DNA of 64,000 bases from Planctomycetaceae bacterium (GCA_002726515.1 PBTE01000109.1:1-64000); one strand, 5' to 3'; numbered from the stretch's first letter, positions 18,126 to 27,687 are shown. Translations and numbers: made by a program. Notes: generated by a model from the sequence alone, not told the origin.

Positions 18126-19634
18126 CTAGTTCTCCGACTCGTTTCCCTCTTCCGCGTTTTGTAACCACTCGAGGTTGAATCGCGCGACACTAATCTTTTC
18201 CCGGTCACCCGTTTTACCATTGGTATACAAGCAGAGAATGGTTCCGTCCGGCGTGACTGCCAGATCGCTGTAGCGACAGGGATTGGGTTCGATGACCCGG
18301 GAAATTGGCCAGGTCACGCCTTCATCACGACTCAGGCGAACCGTCATATTCTTTGCCGGACTGCCACCTGGTGGATTGGAGAAGAGTAGGATATTTTCTT
18401 TTCCATCTCGGGTGCTGGAGAAGCGAGCCAGACCAGCATGCAGGTTCCGGCATCTCACATCCTCATGTTGACCGTGCCGGTGAAAACTCGCGCCACCATC
18501 AGCACTTCGTGCAAAATGGCGTTTGCCGGTGCGAAGCGTGTTCTTACGATAAGTGGCGTAGATGCCTCCGTCGGTGGTTTCCACCAGGTTCACTTCATCC
18601 GAACCCTCTGGCAGGACGGCGCCAGCTCGCCAGCTCATTCCATTGTCGTCACTATACAACAAGCCGCCCCGAATCCCCGACACCTGTCCGGGTTCACCTT
18701 CCTTGTAAAGAAACGCTGGTAGAACCAGCCGACCGGCAAAGGGTTCGGAGACCAGTTGGATGCCGTGAACACAGTTGTTGGTCCAGGCGACCCAACCGTC
18801 GTCGTTCGGTTGCGGTCTGACGTAGAAGGGATCGGACCAGTTTTGTCCCTCATCGGTACTTTTGACCAGCCAGAATCCGCCACCCTGTTGGGCGTATTCG
18901 CTGAAGTAACCCAGATCGTCCACCACGCCTTCAGGCATTTTCCAGAAGGCGACAAAGACCGTACCGGTCGTGCGGTCTTCGAAGATGGGCCCCAGAAAAG
19001 CAGAGATGCCTTGCTCTTGGAAAATGACTTCCTGACGCTGCCAAGTCCTCCCGTCATCTTGGCTCCGTGAGATCATGACGTCGATTGGGTGGCCGCTGTC
19101 GGCCATCGAGTGATGACGTTTCTGACAGACGGCAATCACTGTTCCCCGCGCCGTGACGAGCAGTCCCGGCAGGTGTATGCCGAACCCGTCAGACTCGTGA
19201 TACCTCGTTTGTGTAAAGTCAATTTCGACCGGTATTTTGGCGAGGGCCTGGACTTCCTGCCTGGTCATGCCTTCCAGGTGGATGATGGCAGACTTCGGTT
19301 CACCGGTGCTGTAGTAGATGTGGCCGACAGCGCGCTGGTCGCGCTTCCAGCGGGGCACGGGTGCCTGGGACAAGGTGTCGCCTAGGCCCGGAAAAAGCAC
19401 GTCGACTTTTTCAAAGAACGGTTTGTGTTTTTGAGGCTCCCCCTGATTGTCGGCCGTGAGACTGGTTGTGATAAAGGTTGGCTGCCTGTTTTCCTGTTCC
19501 GGTGTTCCTGCAACCGAGCTTTCCTCCTGCAATGCAGACAGGCTTCGATCGTCCAGAGGTTCGTTGGAGCATCCGCAGGCAACGAGCATCACAGACAACA
19601 GAATCGTGGGGTTGAATCGTTGGATCCCGGACAT
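18126..19634 (-). CDS. BNR-repeat lipoprotein, sialidase-like with altered catalytic arginine
   Basis: A 502-residue protein numbered from the ATG at 19634, chosen because it begins a lipoprotein signal (L-V-A-C-G-C, likely lipidated Cys20); the frame stays open to 19787. The catalytic-type propeller starts near residue 140. The segment I-H-L-P-G-L-L-V-T at 153-161 aligns with Y-R-I-P-G-L-L of sialidases, but His154 replaces the first arginine of the triad. The I-D-V-M-I-S-R-S-Q-D-D-G-R-T-W stretch that follows is otherwise sialidase-like, including the Asp. Further Asp boxes are S-T-D-E-G-Q-N-W, S-D-D-N-G-M-S-W and S-A-D-G-G-A-S-F. It should be anchored to a membrane and act on glycans. Sialic acid as substrate is doubtful. 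Confidence 0.82.
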   Translation of the reverse strand: MSGIQRFNPTILLSVMLVACGCSNEPLDDRSLSALQEESSVAGTPEQENRQPTFITTSLTADNQGEPQKHKPFFEKVDVLFPGLGDTLSQAPVPRWKRDQRAVGHIYYSTGEPKSAIIHLEGMTRQEVQALAKIPVEIDFTQTRYHESDGFGIHLPGLLVTARGTVIAVCQKRHHSMADSGHPIDVMISRSQDDGRTWQRQEVIFQEQGISAFLGPIFEDRTTGTVFVAFWKMPEGVVDDLGYFSEYAQQGGGFWLVKSTDEGQNWSDPFYVRPQPNDDGWVAWTNNCVHGIQLVSEPFAGRLVLPAFLYKEGEPGQVSGIRGGLLYSDDNGMSWRAGAVLPEGSDEVNLVETTDGGIYATYRKNTLRTGKRHFARSADGGASFHRHGQHEDVRCRNLHAGLARFSSTRDGKENILLFSNPPGGSPAKNMTVRLSRDEGVTWPISRVIEPNPCRYSDLAVTPDGTILCLYTNGKTGDREKISVARFNLEWLQNAEEGNESEN

Positions 19635-19942
19635 GTGGTCGGTATCCCGATTGCTGTCACACCGGCCGGAAATAAAATGTTTCAACATGATCCGTGTTGT
19701 CGCAGTGGGTGATAAAAGTGAACCGGTCCCGGCAATACCCCGACGGATGACGAAGCAGGGTGAGCATAGCTTAAGCAAGTTGGCCATTCAAATCTACAGT
19801 GATGGTACCGATCCGGACAGAAGGATTCCGCCGGGCGGCGGCGAATGGAGGGAGCGGTGCAAAGACGGTATGATTTCTGCCCGTTGTGTCACACGGGTCC
19901 GGCATCCTCCGTTTCACGGAAACCGGCAAAGCGATCTCGCCG
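19635..19942. other. Intergenic region between two minus-strand genes
   Basis: 308 bases between the GH32/43-like gene and the BNR lipoprotein gene. The part up to 19787 is an open in-frame extension of the lipoprotein gene, but has no leader-like character. No terminator with a T-run was found. Confidence 0.4.
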
Positions 19943-21442
19943 CTAACGGAATCGGAACGAAAACAGGTTGGCATCTTTGAGTACGAAACGTAACCGTACG
20001 GGCGTGGATGCCAGATGCTTCACATTGTCCCGGCGCTTCCAGGCAACCTTCCGCTGGATTTCGTCGCCAAAGACTTCGTGACAGTCCGCCTCAGTGTAGT
20101 TCTCCAGCGGTTGACCATTGGAGTCCTGAATCTCGACCCAAATACCGCCGGCTCCAGACGTCGAGTAGTTAATCACCAAGTTGTCGCCGGCAAATACGAG
20201 CGGTTTGGTTACGAACTCGCCACCGTCAAGTGGTGCTTGAATCGATACGAATCCGTCGACGCGAATCGAGTACCGGCGCAAGTTTTGACTCTTTCCTGTC
20301 CAGTAGCCTTCCGTGGCAAAGATCGATAGCTCGGGAGGTGCTGCGGGTTGATCTGATTCCGTATTCAGGATTCCCCAGGAAATGTTATTGTCACCGTACA
20401 CCCAGGAGTTGGTCCGGGATGGGCCTGGCCGCAGAATTGCCTCCCCCCAGCGTTTGAACGTGATTGCGTTACGGCTCGTCATCAGTAGCCCGTCAGTAAC
20501 CGCGCTACCGTAACGGGGCGACGCATCAGCACGTTGGCGGCGAAGTTCGGGATGTGGCAACTTGCCCGTGGAATCGACCCAGCCACGATCAGTGTAACGC
20601 ATGGGGAATCCGAAGAAGATGTGCGGTGCGCGATCGTAGGGTGTAATCTGGTTGGTATAGAGGTGCTCATTGGGCGCGTTCGGAAAGACCAGCCACTCTG
20701 ACTCGCTCCAGTTCAGAAAGTCCTGCGAAGTGGCCGTCTTGATGCCGCGAATCCCGTAACTGAAATCACGGAAGTAGGCTCGATACTCGCCGCGCACAGA
20801 ATCCCAAAATGCGAGATTCTGTGAGTCAAAAACGCCATCCGTGAGGATCAACTGATGGCTGAGAGGGGAGAAGTGAAAACCGTCCGACGACTTGAGGGCG
20901 TAAAGAGCATCCGCATTTCCAGCACGAATGACCGCCTTGTACTTTGCCTCAGGCGGGCATTGCGGGTTCGCGTCTTTGAAAACCGCGATATGGCTTGGGT
21001 CGATTGGTATCTCCTTGATGCTCCCGGCGGCGAGAACGATATTGTTTTGCTTCGATCCGTTGAATTCGACGAGTCCAAGTTTGGGTTTGGTCCAGTGAAT
21101 CCCGTCCCGACTTTCCGCATAGCAAGTGTATGGTTGGTGTGGATAAACCAGCTTTCCTTTGTTGTTCACGTAGTGATGGATGCCATAATACATTCGATAG
21201 CGATCGCCATCCTGAAAGAACGAACTGTACCCGCAGGCATTGCCCTCCCACGGTTCGTCCGTGACCACGGCCACGTTGCGGCGCATCGGCTTGTGTAGCT
21301 GAAGGTGCAGCGATTTGTCCATGGAGCCGATCAGGTAATCGTCAATCATGAGTTCCAGCCGCGTGCCGATGTCGATCGGTTCACTCGCCGTAATGGGCGC
21401 ACACAACAGTAAAGCAAATACGATTGCAGGACCCAGTCTCAT
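19943..21442 (-). CDS. Exported GH32/GH43-like five-bladed propeller protein
   Basis: A 499-residue protein. The ATG at 21442 is chosen over upstream in-frame codons because AAAGGTG lies 8 bases before it and a signal peptide follows (M-R-L-G-P-A-I-V-F-A-L-L-L-C-A-P). The mature part opens with G-T-R-L-E-L-M-I-D-D-Y-L-I, typical of these planctomycete proteins. It shares Y-A-E-S-R-D-G-I-H-W-T-K-P-K-L-G-L, the propeller layout and the C-terminal domain ending L-R-F-V-L-K-D-A-N-L-F-S-F-R-F with the protein at 16375-18051, so the two are paralogues in opposite orientations. A glycan-processing role is inferred from the fold. The next minus-strand gene is the BNR lipoprotein. Confidence 0.82.
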   Translation of the reverse strand: MRLGPAIVFALLLCAPITASEPIDIGTRLELMIDDYLIGSMDKSLHLQLHKPMRRNVAVVTDEPWEGNACGYSSFFQDGDRYRMYYGIHHYVNNKGKLVYPHQPYTCYAESRDGIHWTKPKLGLVEFNGSKQNNIVLAAGSIKEIPIDPSHIAVFKDANPQCPPEAKYKAVIRAGNADALYALKSSDGFHFSPLSHQLILTDGVFDSQNLAFWDSVRGEYRAYFRDFSYGIRGIKTATSQDFLNWSESEWLVFPNAPNEHLYTNQITPYDRAPHIFFGFPMRYTDRGWVDSTGKLPHPELRRQRADASPRYGSAVTDGLLMTSRNAITFKRWGEAILRPGPSRTNSWVYGDNNISWGILNTESDQPAAPPELSIFATEGYWTGKSQNLRRYSIRVDGFVSIQAPLDGGEFVTKPLVFAGDNLVINYSTSGAGGIWVEIQDSNGQPLENYTEADCHEVFGDEIQRKVAWKRRDNVKHLASTPVRLRFVLKDANLFSFRFR

Positions 21443-21898
21443 CACAACACCTTTGTATTGGGTTACTACGACGGAAGTTCGACCAGAGTGTCGCATTTCA
21501 GACGCCTGTCTCAGGATGGTTGTTTCTCGTGTCACATTCAGCGAAAGAAGATCGGATACGGGGCGATCTTTTTGAATGCAAAACCGCATTGAATGGGCAT
21601 GCTCGAGGGTTGACCCACGTTGCCGTCATCTCTCCAGGCAATCACTTGCTCGGTCTGGCCGCCGTTTTGAGCAACCGATCCGTGTGCAAGTACCTGCATA
21701 TGACGGCATCACGTTTGCTACCAACTGACAGGAAGTTTAAACCACTTGGACAGCCTGTCAATGTTCCCGTCGACGTTTTGGACGCCGTGTTGCCACTGGA
21801 CGCGCAAGTCCGCGCGATTGTCACCGTTTTCCTTAATGCCGTTGGCTGCCGGCGGGACAAGCGATCTACGAAAGTCGACCTTCCATACTGGGGAACGG
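21443..21898. other. Intergenic region
   Basis: 456 bases between the decarboxylase gene and the propeller gene, both on the minus strand. Overlapping short frames (77-96 codons) are present on both strands, none with a ribosome-binding site or recognisable protein. Promoter signals for the propeller gene should lie near 21450-21560; no convincing -35/-10 pair was identified. Confidence 0.4.
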
Positions 21899-23584
21899 TC
21901 ACAGTCCCCCAACCGCAACACCCGGTCGCCGAGATTGATTTCGACCAGCAACTACTTTTTTCGCTTCCAGCACGTTTTGCACAACCAATTCCACGTGCTG
22001 CGAATCGATAAAGGGAGAAAGAACGAACGACTTTAAACCAACGATCGGTTCGCCATAGTCAGTTTTCCGGTAAGAGCTTGTCATGGAAATGTGAACGGCC
22101 CGTCCCTGCATTGCCTGTTCGCGCAAGGTTTCAAATATCTGGCGGTTGTAACTGTTGTGTCGTCGTAGCTCGTCACGAGCAGCAGGGTCGGATCGTTCAC
22201 GTTCCAGGATCGTGCCCGTGTCCACACCATCGGGATAAACACGAAAAAGTGTGGCCGGGCCGACGTTGCCGCTGTTCAGTACGATGGTCGACTCGCATTT
22301 TTCCAAATGTTCCCGTAGCAGCTCTGCCATTTCCACGATATGCCCCAGTACTGTCCGCATGCCCGTTTTTCCAAACAAGTGCAGATTCGCATATGCTGCC
22401 AGTACGCTGCCACCGCTGCGCGAGGTTTCCAGCGTGTAAAGCCCCGGATGTCGTTCGCCCGTCTGGAACAAGTAAGGCGTTTCATCGCGTCTGCGTGCCA
22501 GTCGTTGCATCTCTTGACGCGCACGAACGAGAAAAAGACTGGAGACGTAGGGAGCAAAACCCGTCTTGTGAAAGTCGATTCCGACGGAATCGGCCCGATG
22601 CAATTTTGACACGCGGCGACAGGCGGTAGCCAACGCTCGCAGCGTGCGCGGACGGAAACCCAGTTCGTTCTTTTCAAAGTCGTAGTCGTTGAACACCGAC
22701 CATGCCCAACCAATCACGGCGTCGGCGTGGATGTGTGGGCTGTAGTCGAGCTTGTATTCGTCGACCAACTGATTCCGTAGAAGCCAGATGGCTTCCAGGT
22801 CGTCAATACCCAGGGCGTCAGTCGTTCCCATCGTTGCCACCAACGCAACAATTTTCTTTCCGTTTTCTATTGCCTGTCGCGCTACCGTCTCCAGTTGATC
22901 GATCTGCATACCATTCTGAAAATCAGTGGGCACTTCGATCACGTTTTTTTCCCCCAACCCCAGCCAACCCGCTACGTTGAGGCGACAGTGGTGGCTTTGG
23001 GATGAGGTGAGGATGATGCCGTTCTGTCCAACTCCATTAGTCATCGCACCGGGAAACGCTTTTTCAATGCCCAGCTTCAGGCCGTATAGAAGCGTGCCCG
23101 TTCCACCAAACGTGAACACGCCCGTTGCCTCGGCCGGATCGTATCCAATCAAGCTGGACACCATCGCAGTCACATTCACCTCAGCCATCCCCACGCCGCA
23201 CGACGAGTCGTCCGAGACAAGGTTGGGGTTGTAGATGGCTGGAAGCAGTGAACCAATAATACTTGGGATGGACGGTGGGGCGACGACGTTCATTTGCGAA
23301 TACGGGTGTCCCCAAACTGGCATGCCGTGGAGTTGACTCACTAACAATTGAGTAACCTTTTCAACGTCCGCGATGTCGTCAGGCAATTGCATTTCCTGGG
23401 CCGCTTCGTGATCCTGGTGATGATCCTTGGCCAGGAAGGGAGCTTCCGATTTCATCGCATCCACCTGGTCCAGTGCGCGAAGTATCGAAAAGACAAGATA
23501 GGCGTCATGCCTGGGATCCGATGTGGGCCGAGGAAAGTCCTCACGGATCTGCTTCAAAATGTTGTGGTAGGTGGCAGTTGCCAT
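21899..23584 (-). CDS. Pyridoxal phosphate-dependent amino acid decarboxylase (group II)
   Basis: A 561-residue cytoplasmic protein of the group II decarboxylase family (glutamate, aromatic amino acid, diaminobutyrate and related decarboxylases). Visible hallmarks are S-S-Q-S-H-H-C-R-L-N-V-A (cofactor-stacking His), G-T-T-D-A-L-G-I-D-D (cofactor phosphate and ring region), H-A-D-A-V-I-G-W-A-W (the Asp that contacts the pyridine nitrogen) and D-F-H-K-T-G-F, where the Lys after the His should form the Schiff base. Substrate specificity cannot be read from these motifs. It is flanked by long gaps and has no obvious partner gene, and seems independent of the glycan genes. Length is typical for the larger bacterial members. 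Confidence 0.9.
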   Translation of the reverse strand: MATATYHNILKQIREDFPRPTSDPRHDAYLVFSILRALDQVDAMKSEAPFLAKDHHQDHEAAQEMQLPDDIADVEKVTQLLVSQLHGMPVWGHPYSQMNVVAPPSIPSIIGSLLPAIYNPNLVSDDSSCGVGMAEVNVTAMVSSLIGYDPAEATGVFTFGGTGTLLYGLKLGIEKAFPGAMTNGVGQNGIILTSSQSHHCRLNVAGWLGLGEKNVIEVPTDFQNGMQIDQLETVARQAIENGKKIVALVATMGTTDALGIDDLEAIWLLRNQLVDEYKLDYSPHIHADAVIGWAWSVFNDYDFEKNELGFRPRTLRALATACRRVSKLHRADSVGIDFHKTGFAPYVSSLFLVRARQEMQRLARRRDETPYLFQTGERHPGLYTLETSRSGGSVLAAYANLHLFGKTGMRTVLGHIVEMAELLREHLEKCESTIVLNSGNVGPATLFRVYPDGVDTGTILERERSDPAARDELRRHNSYNRQIFETLREQAMQGRAVHISMTSSYRKTDYGEPIVGLKSFVLSPFIDSQHVELVVQNVLEAKKVVAGRNQSRRPGVAVGGL

Positions 23585-24304
23585 GGTGTTGCCGTTGCAT
23601 CGAGCCTTTCGTCACTTGGTTTTTCTGCTTCTATCGTATTGGTATGGACGGCCGGCGCGAATCAACGACCGATCTTGTTCACAAGACGACCCCGGCGAGA
23701 TACAGGACGGCGCAGAGACCGCCGGGAGTCCGCCTTCCTGTCGTCGGCCGGAGTGGTGGCCAGTTGAATTGTTCCGCTCTTTCGGCCGGATCGGATTCCG
23801 AAAACCGGGGAAAAATCTGTTCCAGTTCTTCTCCAGCGTGAAGTTTTAGTGTGGTAAAATCTCAGGAAATGTCTCCCCGGGCAGCTGATCCTGGTTGCTT
23901 GAGCCTCTAAAAAGACCAAGCTTACCATGTTGCTCACGGCTGGGAACCGAGTGTTCGGTTTTGAACTCAAAGAACGCCGATGGCTCGTTGATTCCGGTGT
24001 TTTCCATGCTGCCGCAGGGAAACCACACGTGCTGCGCTGGCCGTTTCCGTACGTGTCCGCCGGCAACAATCCGGAGGGATCCCACCAACTGCCGGCGCCG
24101 AAAAACCGGGCATTACGGGCGTGGAGATTGTTGAAGAAAAGGAATAGAATTTAACAGTTGGGTCATTCGGGATTTCCACTCGTCCGGGGGGCCTGGAAGG
24201 GGCGCATGGCGTTAAGAGACGCCTGAAACACCTACAGTGAAGTTGCAGCACTATTGGAGTGAAGCGTTACGAACGGTTTGACTCCTGATAAAAGGATCTG
24301 AATC
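23585..24304. other. Long intergenic region upstream of the transport cluster
   Basis: 720 bases, divergent between the decarboxylase (-) and the transport cluster (+), so it should carry both promoters. Several frames of 75-135 codons are open on both strands because stops are sparse, but none has a ribosome-binding site, a signal peptide or a recognisable motif. An AAAAGGAT ribosome-binding site for the next gene lies at about 24291-24298. Confidence 0.45.
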
Positions 24305-25543
24305 ATGCGAAGTTTCTGCAGTATGGCGGTGCTGGCGATTCACCTCCAGCTGGCTCTGGATGTGGGAAGGATTCACGCGTGCAACATTCCCGTGTTCCGA
24401 TACGCACTCCAACGCTGGGAACCGGATAATTACGAGCTGGTCGTTTTGCACCGTCAATCGTTGAACGACGAGCAGTTGGAACTGTTGCGATCACTTGAAG
24501 TGGCCCGGGAGGATCCCGTCTCGCCGGTCAACATCAATGTCCGGCTTGTCGCTTTGGACCAACCGTTGCAGCAGCAGGATCAACAACTGTTGAGTCAAGT
24601 GGACCCCCCGGACGTGTCACCGTGGATGTTGGTCCGCTATCCGGCGTTTACTAACACGGATCGACTCGCTTTCAGTGCTCCGTTCAACACGGAAACCGTG
24701 CAGGCGTTGCTCGATTCGCCCCTGCGGCGCGTGATTGTTGAGCGGATTCTGTCGGGTGATTCGGCTGTCTGGGTACTGATTGAATCGGGAAACCAACTGC
24801 AGGATGATGCGGCAGAGCAAGTGCTCAAGCGACGACTTCAACAACTTGAAAAAACACTCCAGCTGCCGGGTCCGATCGAAAATGAAATCGATTCTTTGTT
24901 CCCCACCGACGCGTCGGCTTCCTCAGATGACCAGGAGTACCCGCCGATTCGTTTCGAATTGATCCGGGTTTCTAGAAAAGTCGAGAACGAGCGAGCCTTT
25001 GTATCGATGCTTATCAACAGCGAGATAGATCTCCACGAGTTTGATGAACCTGTTGCAATTCCCATTTTTGGCCGGGCGCGGTCCCACTTTGCATTGGTTG
25101 GGCGGGGGATCAACGAGGAGAACATCGAAGAGTCTTGCCAATTTCTCGTAGGCGCCTGCTCCTGTGAAGTGAAATCGCAAAATCCGGGTGCCGACTTACT
25201 TGTCCGAGCAAATTGGGAGAGTTTTGTTGCCGACGAGGATTACGGCGACGAATCGTCTCTGCAGTTGACCGGTTTGGGGTCTCTAGAAATAGAACAACCG
25301 CAGGCCGAGTTGCCCGATGAAGCGTTACCCGCGGAGGTGACACAGCAGGAACCGACGCATCCTGTGGAAGATGCCAACGGGGAAGTGCAAGATGTGCCAC
25401 TGGCGAAGGTTTCCAACGAACGGATTTACCTGTCGACAGTGGTTATCCTGGCCTTGGGGTTGTTTGTTGTGACCGTTGGCACTGTGTTGATCAAATATCG
25501 TCAAACCAATGGTCCCAATGGGCCTGAAGGACGTTTGCAGTAG
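24305..25543 (+). CDS. Unrecognised exported protein with C-terminal membrane anchor, first gene of transport cluster
   Basis: A 412-residue protein with no named domain. It has an N-terminal leader ending near H-A-C at residues 24-26, then C-N-I-P-V-F-R-Y-A-L-Q-R-W, a segment I associate with planctomycete proteins that accompany FtsX/LolD-type genes. Residues about 130-185 contain D-S-P-L-R-R-V-I-V-E-R-I-L and G-D-S-A-V-W-V-L-I-E-S-G. A pair of Cys (C-S-C) sits near residue 282. Residues about 330-370 are acidic and Pro-rich, and a single membrane helix lies at about 379-400 (S-T-V-V-I-L-A-L-G-L-F-V-V-T-V-G), leaving a short cytoplasmic tail. This gives a mostly periplasmic or extracytoplasmic anchored protein. 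It precedes the FtsX-like permease by about 200 bases and probably works with it. Confidence 0.75.
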   Translation: MRSFCSMAVLAIHLQLALDVGRIHACNIPVFRYALQRWEPDNYELVVLHRQSLNDEQLELLRSLEVAREDPVSPVNINVRLVALDQPLQQQDQQLLSQVDPPDVSPWMLVRYPAFTNTDRLAFSAPFNTETVQALLDSPLRRVIVERILSGDSAVWVLIESGNQLQDDAAEQVLKRRLQQLEKTLQLPGPIENEIDSLFPTDASASSDDQEYPPIRFELIRVSRKVENERAFVSMLINSEIDLHEFDEPVAIPIFGRARSHFALVGRGINEENIEESCQFLVGACSCEVKSQNPGADLLVRANWESFVADEDYGDESSLQLTGLGSLEIEQPQAELPDEALPAEVTQQEPTHPVEDANGEVQDVPLAKVSNERIYLSTVVILALGLFVVTVGTVLIKYRQTNGPNGPEGRLQ

Positions 25544-25745
25544 TTGTGGAACTGCGGCCACGGAGAAAGGTGTGGGAAAGCGGGTTTCCTGGTGTTCGTT
25601 TCGGGTTTTCCGCACAACCGTTGTGGCCGGGGTTTCAAGGTCGAAGATGTCCAAATCCCCGCCCGGCTTGCTCGTTTGTTCCAGTTTATTTTGTTTCGTC
25701 CACCCGACGGTCAAGGCTGCCGGGCAATAGCGATTGAGTCTGAAA

Positions 25746-26978
25746 ATGAAACTCAGCCACTTAGTTTGGAGAGAAATTGTCCATCGCCAGGGCAATTTTT
25801 GTTTAATGTTGATGTCGGTCATTTTGGCGGTCGCCTGTGGTGTGTGTGCCATCACGCTGTTTGATGCGCAACATCAATACAACCAGCAGCAGGTCGGCGT
25901 GTTGGACGACGAAATTCGTAAAATCACCAAGAATATGGGCTTCAATATTTTAATCCTGCCACGGGACCAGAATTTGGCGGATTTTTATGCGGACAACTTT
26001 GCAGCTCAAACGATGCCGGAATCTCACGTCGAGCAATTGGCCAAAAGCCGTGATGTGTTCACCATTCGCCATCTGCGTCCCGCACTCGTGCGCAAACTTG
26101 TCTGGCACGAGCAGAAGCGTCAGGTGATTTTGATGGGAGTGCGCGGTGTGGTGCCCTTTGCACATCGTAATCCCAAGAAACCCCTCGCGGACCCTGTTCC
26201 GCCCGGCAAGATCGATCTGGGGCATCTACTGGCTGAGGAATTGGCAATGACACCGGGACAACGCGTGACACTGCTGGGAGTCGATTTCGAGGTGAACAAG
26301 GTCAATCCTGTGCGAGGCAACAAGGATGACATTACCGTGTGGGTTGATCTTGCTCAGGCTCAACAAATGCTTCATCTGCCGGGTAAGATCAGCATGATTC
26401 AGGCCCTGGAGTGCAACTGTGCGTCGGTCGACCGCCTGGCCGAGATCGAAGCCGAGGTTTCAGGCGTATTGGAAGACGAGGTACAGGTGATTGAATTGGC
26501 AACCAAGGCCATTGCTCGTGCGAAGGCACGGACGCGCGTGAGTGCAGAAGGAGAGGCCAGGTTGCAGAGATGGCGACGAATTGCGGCAGCGGTGATTCCT
26601 TCGACGATCGTTGCGGCTGGTCTTATGGTGGGTCTCTTGTCATTTGCAAATGTGCGGCAGCGTCTGCAGGAGATTGGTATTTTACGGGCACTGGGTTTGC
26701 GGTCGAATCAACTGTTGGGGGTCTTATTGGCAAAACCGGCGGTCGTCGGTATGGTCGGAGCTGTGTTCGGTTATTTGCTGGGCATTGGCGGAGCCTGGAG
26801 CTTGGAGGCCACTTGGTTCATATCTGCGGACTCCCAAGCCCAGCCACAGTGGATTTTCAAGTTCACGGTACTCTTGGTGGTATTGTTGCTGACACCGCTC
26901 TTGACAGTGATGGCTGGATGGCTGCCGGCGTTTTACGCCAGTGGCAAGGATCCCGCGGAAATTTTAAACCTCGAATAG
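25746..26978 (+). CDS. FtsX/MacB-like ABC transporter permease
   Basis: A 410-residue membrane protein with one N-terminal helix (about 18-38), a large extracytoplasmic domain (about 40-270) and three C-terminal helices, the layout of the MacB/LolC/FtsX permease family. The C-terminal region holds the family-typical R-Q-R-L-Q-E-I-G-I-L-R-A-L-G-L segment, which couples to the ATPase. An in-frame TTG at 25734 is an alternative start; the ATG is preferred by codon type. The protein should act with the ATPase encoded 7 bases downstream to move lipids, peptides or lipoproteins, or to transmit force to a periplasmic partner. The previous gene is a candidate partner. No gene for a MacA-type adaptor is seen. 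Confidence 0.88.
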   Translation: MKLSHLVWREIVHRQGNFCLMLMSVILAVACGVCAITLFDAQHQYNQQQVGVLDDEIRKITKNMGFNILILPRDQNLADFYADNFAAQTMPESHVEQLAKSRDVFTIRHLRPALVRKLVWHEQKRQVILMGVRGVVPFAHRNPKKPLADPVPPGKIDLGHLLAEELAMTPGQRVTLLGVDFEVNKVNPVRGNKDDITVWVDLAQAQQMLHLPGKISMIQALECNCASVDRLAEIEAEVSGVLEDEVQVIELATKAIARAKARTRVSAEGEARLQRWRRIAAAVIPSTIVAAGLMVGLLSFANVRQRLQEIGILRALGLRSNQLLGVLLAKPAVVGMVGAVFGYLLGIGGAWSLEATWFISADSQAQPQWIFKFTVLLVVLLLTPLLTVMAGWLPAFYASGKDPAEILNLE

Positions 26979-26985
26979 GCTTTTG

Positions 26986-27687
26986 ATGTTGTTGGAACTG
27001 GAAAATGTGAACAAAACGTTTTCTTGCAATGACCACCCGGTGCGCGCGGTAGAAGACTTGTCATTACAACTCGACCGTGGGCAATTTACGGCAGTGTGTG
27101 GTCCTAGTGGATGCGGGAAATCAACCTTACTACTGATTTGTGGCGGACTCTTGCGACCCGAGACGGGAACGGTGACCCTGCATGGACATAACCTGCTATC
27201 TCTCTCGACTGAAAATCGGGCCAGTGTACGGGCGGCGCACATTGGTTTTGTGTTTCAGCAGTTTCATTTAGTACCGTACCTGAATGTGTTGGACAACGTG
27301 TCGGCGGCGTCTCTCGGCCTACGTTCCGGATCTACAGAGGATCGGGGCAGCATGGAAACACGCGCGTTAGAGTTGATTGACCGTTTTGGGTTGCGAGACA
27401 GGATCCGGCACCTGCCCGCGGAAATTTCGACCGGCGAACGACAGCGTGTGGCGCTGGCTCGCGCCTTACTGAACCGGCCGAAGTTACTGTTGGCGGATGA
27501 ACCGACAGGAAACCTGGACGAAGATAACAGTCAAGTCGTTCTGGACCACTTGCAGGAGTTTGCTGCAGCGGATGGCGCTGTGTTGCTGGTCACCCACGAC
27601 GCTGCGGCGGCCAGTCGGGCGGATTGTTTGGTCCGCATGGCAGGGGGTCAGATTGTCGACCCTGTTATGTCGAAAGGTGAGATGTGA
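26986..27687 (+). CDS. LolD/MacB-type ABC transporter ATP-binding protein
   Basis: A 233-residue ATPase with Walker A (G-P-S-G-C-G-K-S-T near residue 40), a Q-loop (F-V-F-Q-Q-F-H-L-V), Walker B (L-L-L-A-D-E-P-T-G-N-L-D) and the switch His (V-T-H-D). The signature reads I-S-T-G-E-R-Q-R-V-A-L-A-R-A-L, slightly off the usual L-S-G-G-E/Q. The D-E-P-T-G-N-L-D ending is typical of the LolD/MacB/FtsE subfamily and fits the FtsX-like permease just upstream. The start is the ATG at 26986; an in-frame TTG sits directly before it. The stop overlaps the next gene by 4 bases (GTGA), so translation of the tandem binding protein is probably coupled to it. Confidence 0.92.
   Translation: MLLELENVNKTFSCNDHPVRAVEDLSLQLDRGQFTAVCGPSGCGKSTLLLICGGLLRPETGTVTLHGHNLLSLSTENRASVRAAHIGFVFQQFHLVPYLNVLDNVSAASLGLRSGSTEDRGSMETRALELIDRFGLRDRIRHLPAEISTGERQRVALARALLNRPKLLLADEPTGNLDEDNSQVVLDHLQEFAAADGAVLLVTHDAAAASRADCLVRMAGGQIVDPVMSKGEM

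Noticed and set aside
23571-24154. Several overlapping frames of 75-135 codons upstream of the transport cluster
   Set aside because: They are open on both strands because stops are sparse; none has a ribosome-binding site, leader or motif.
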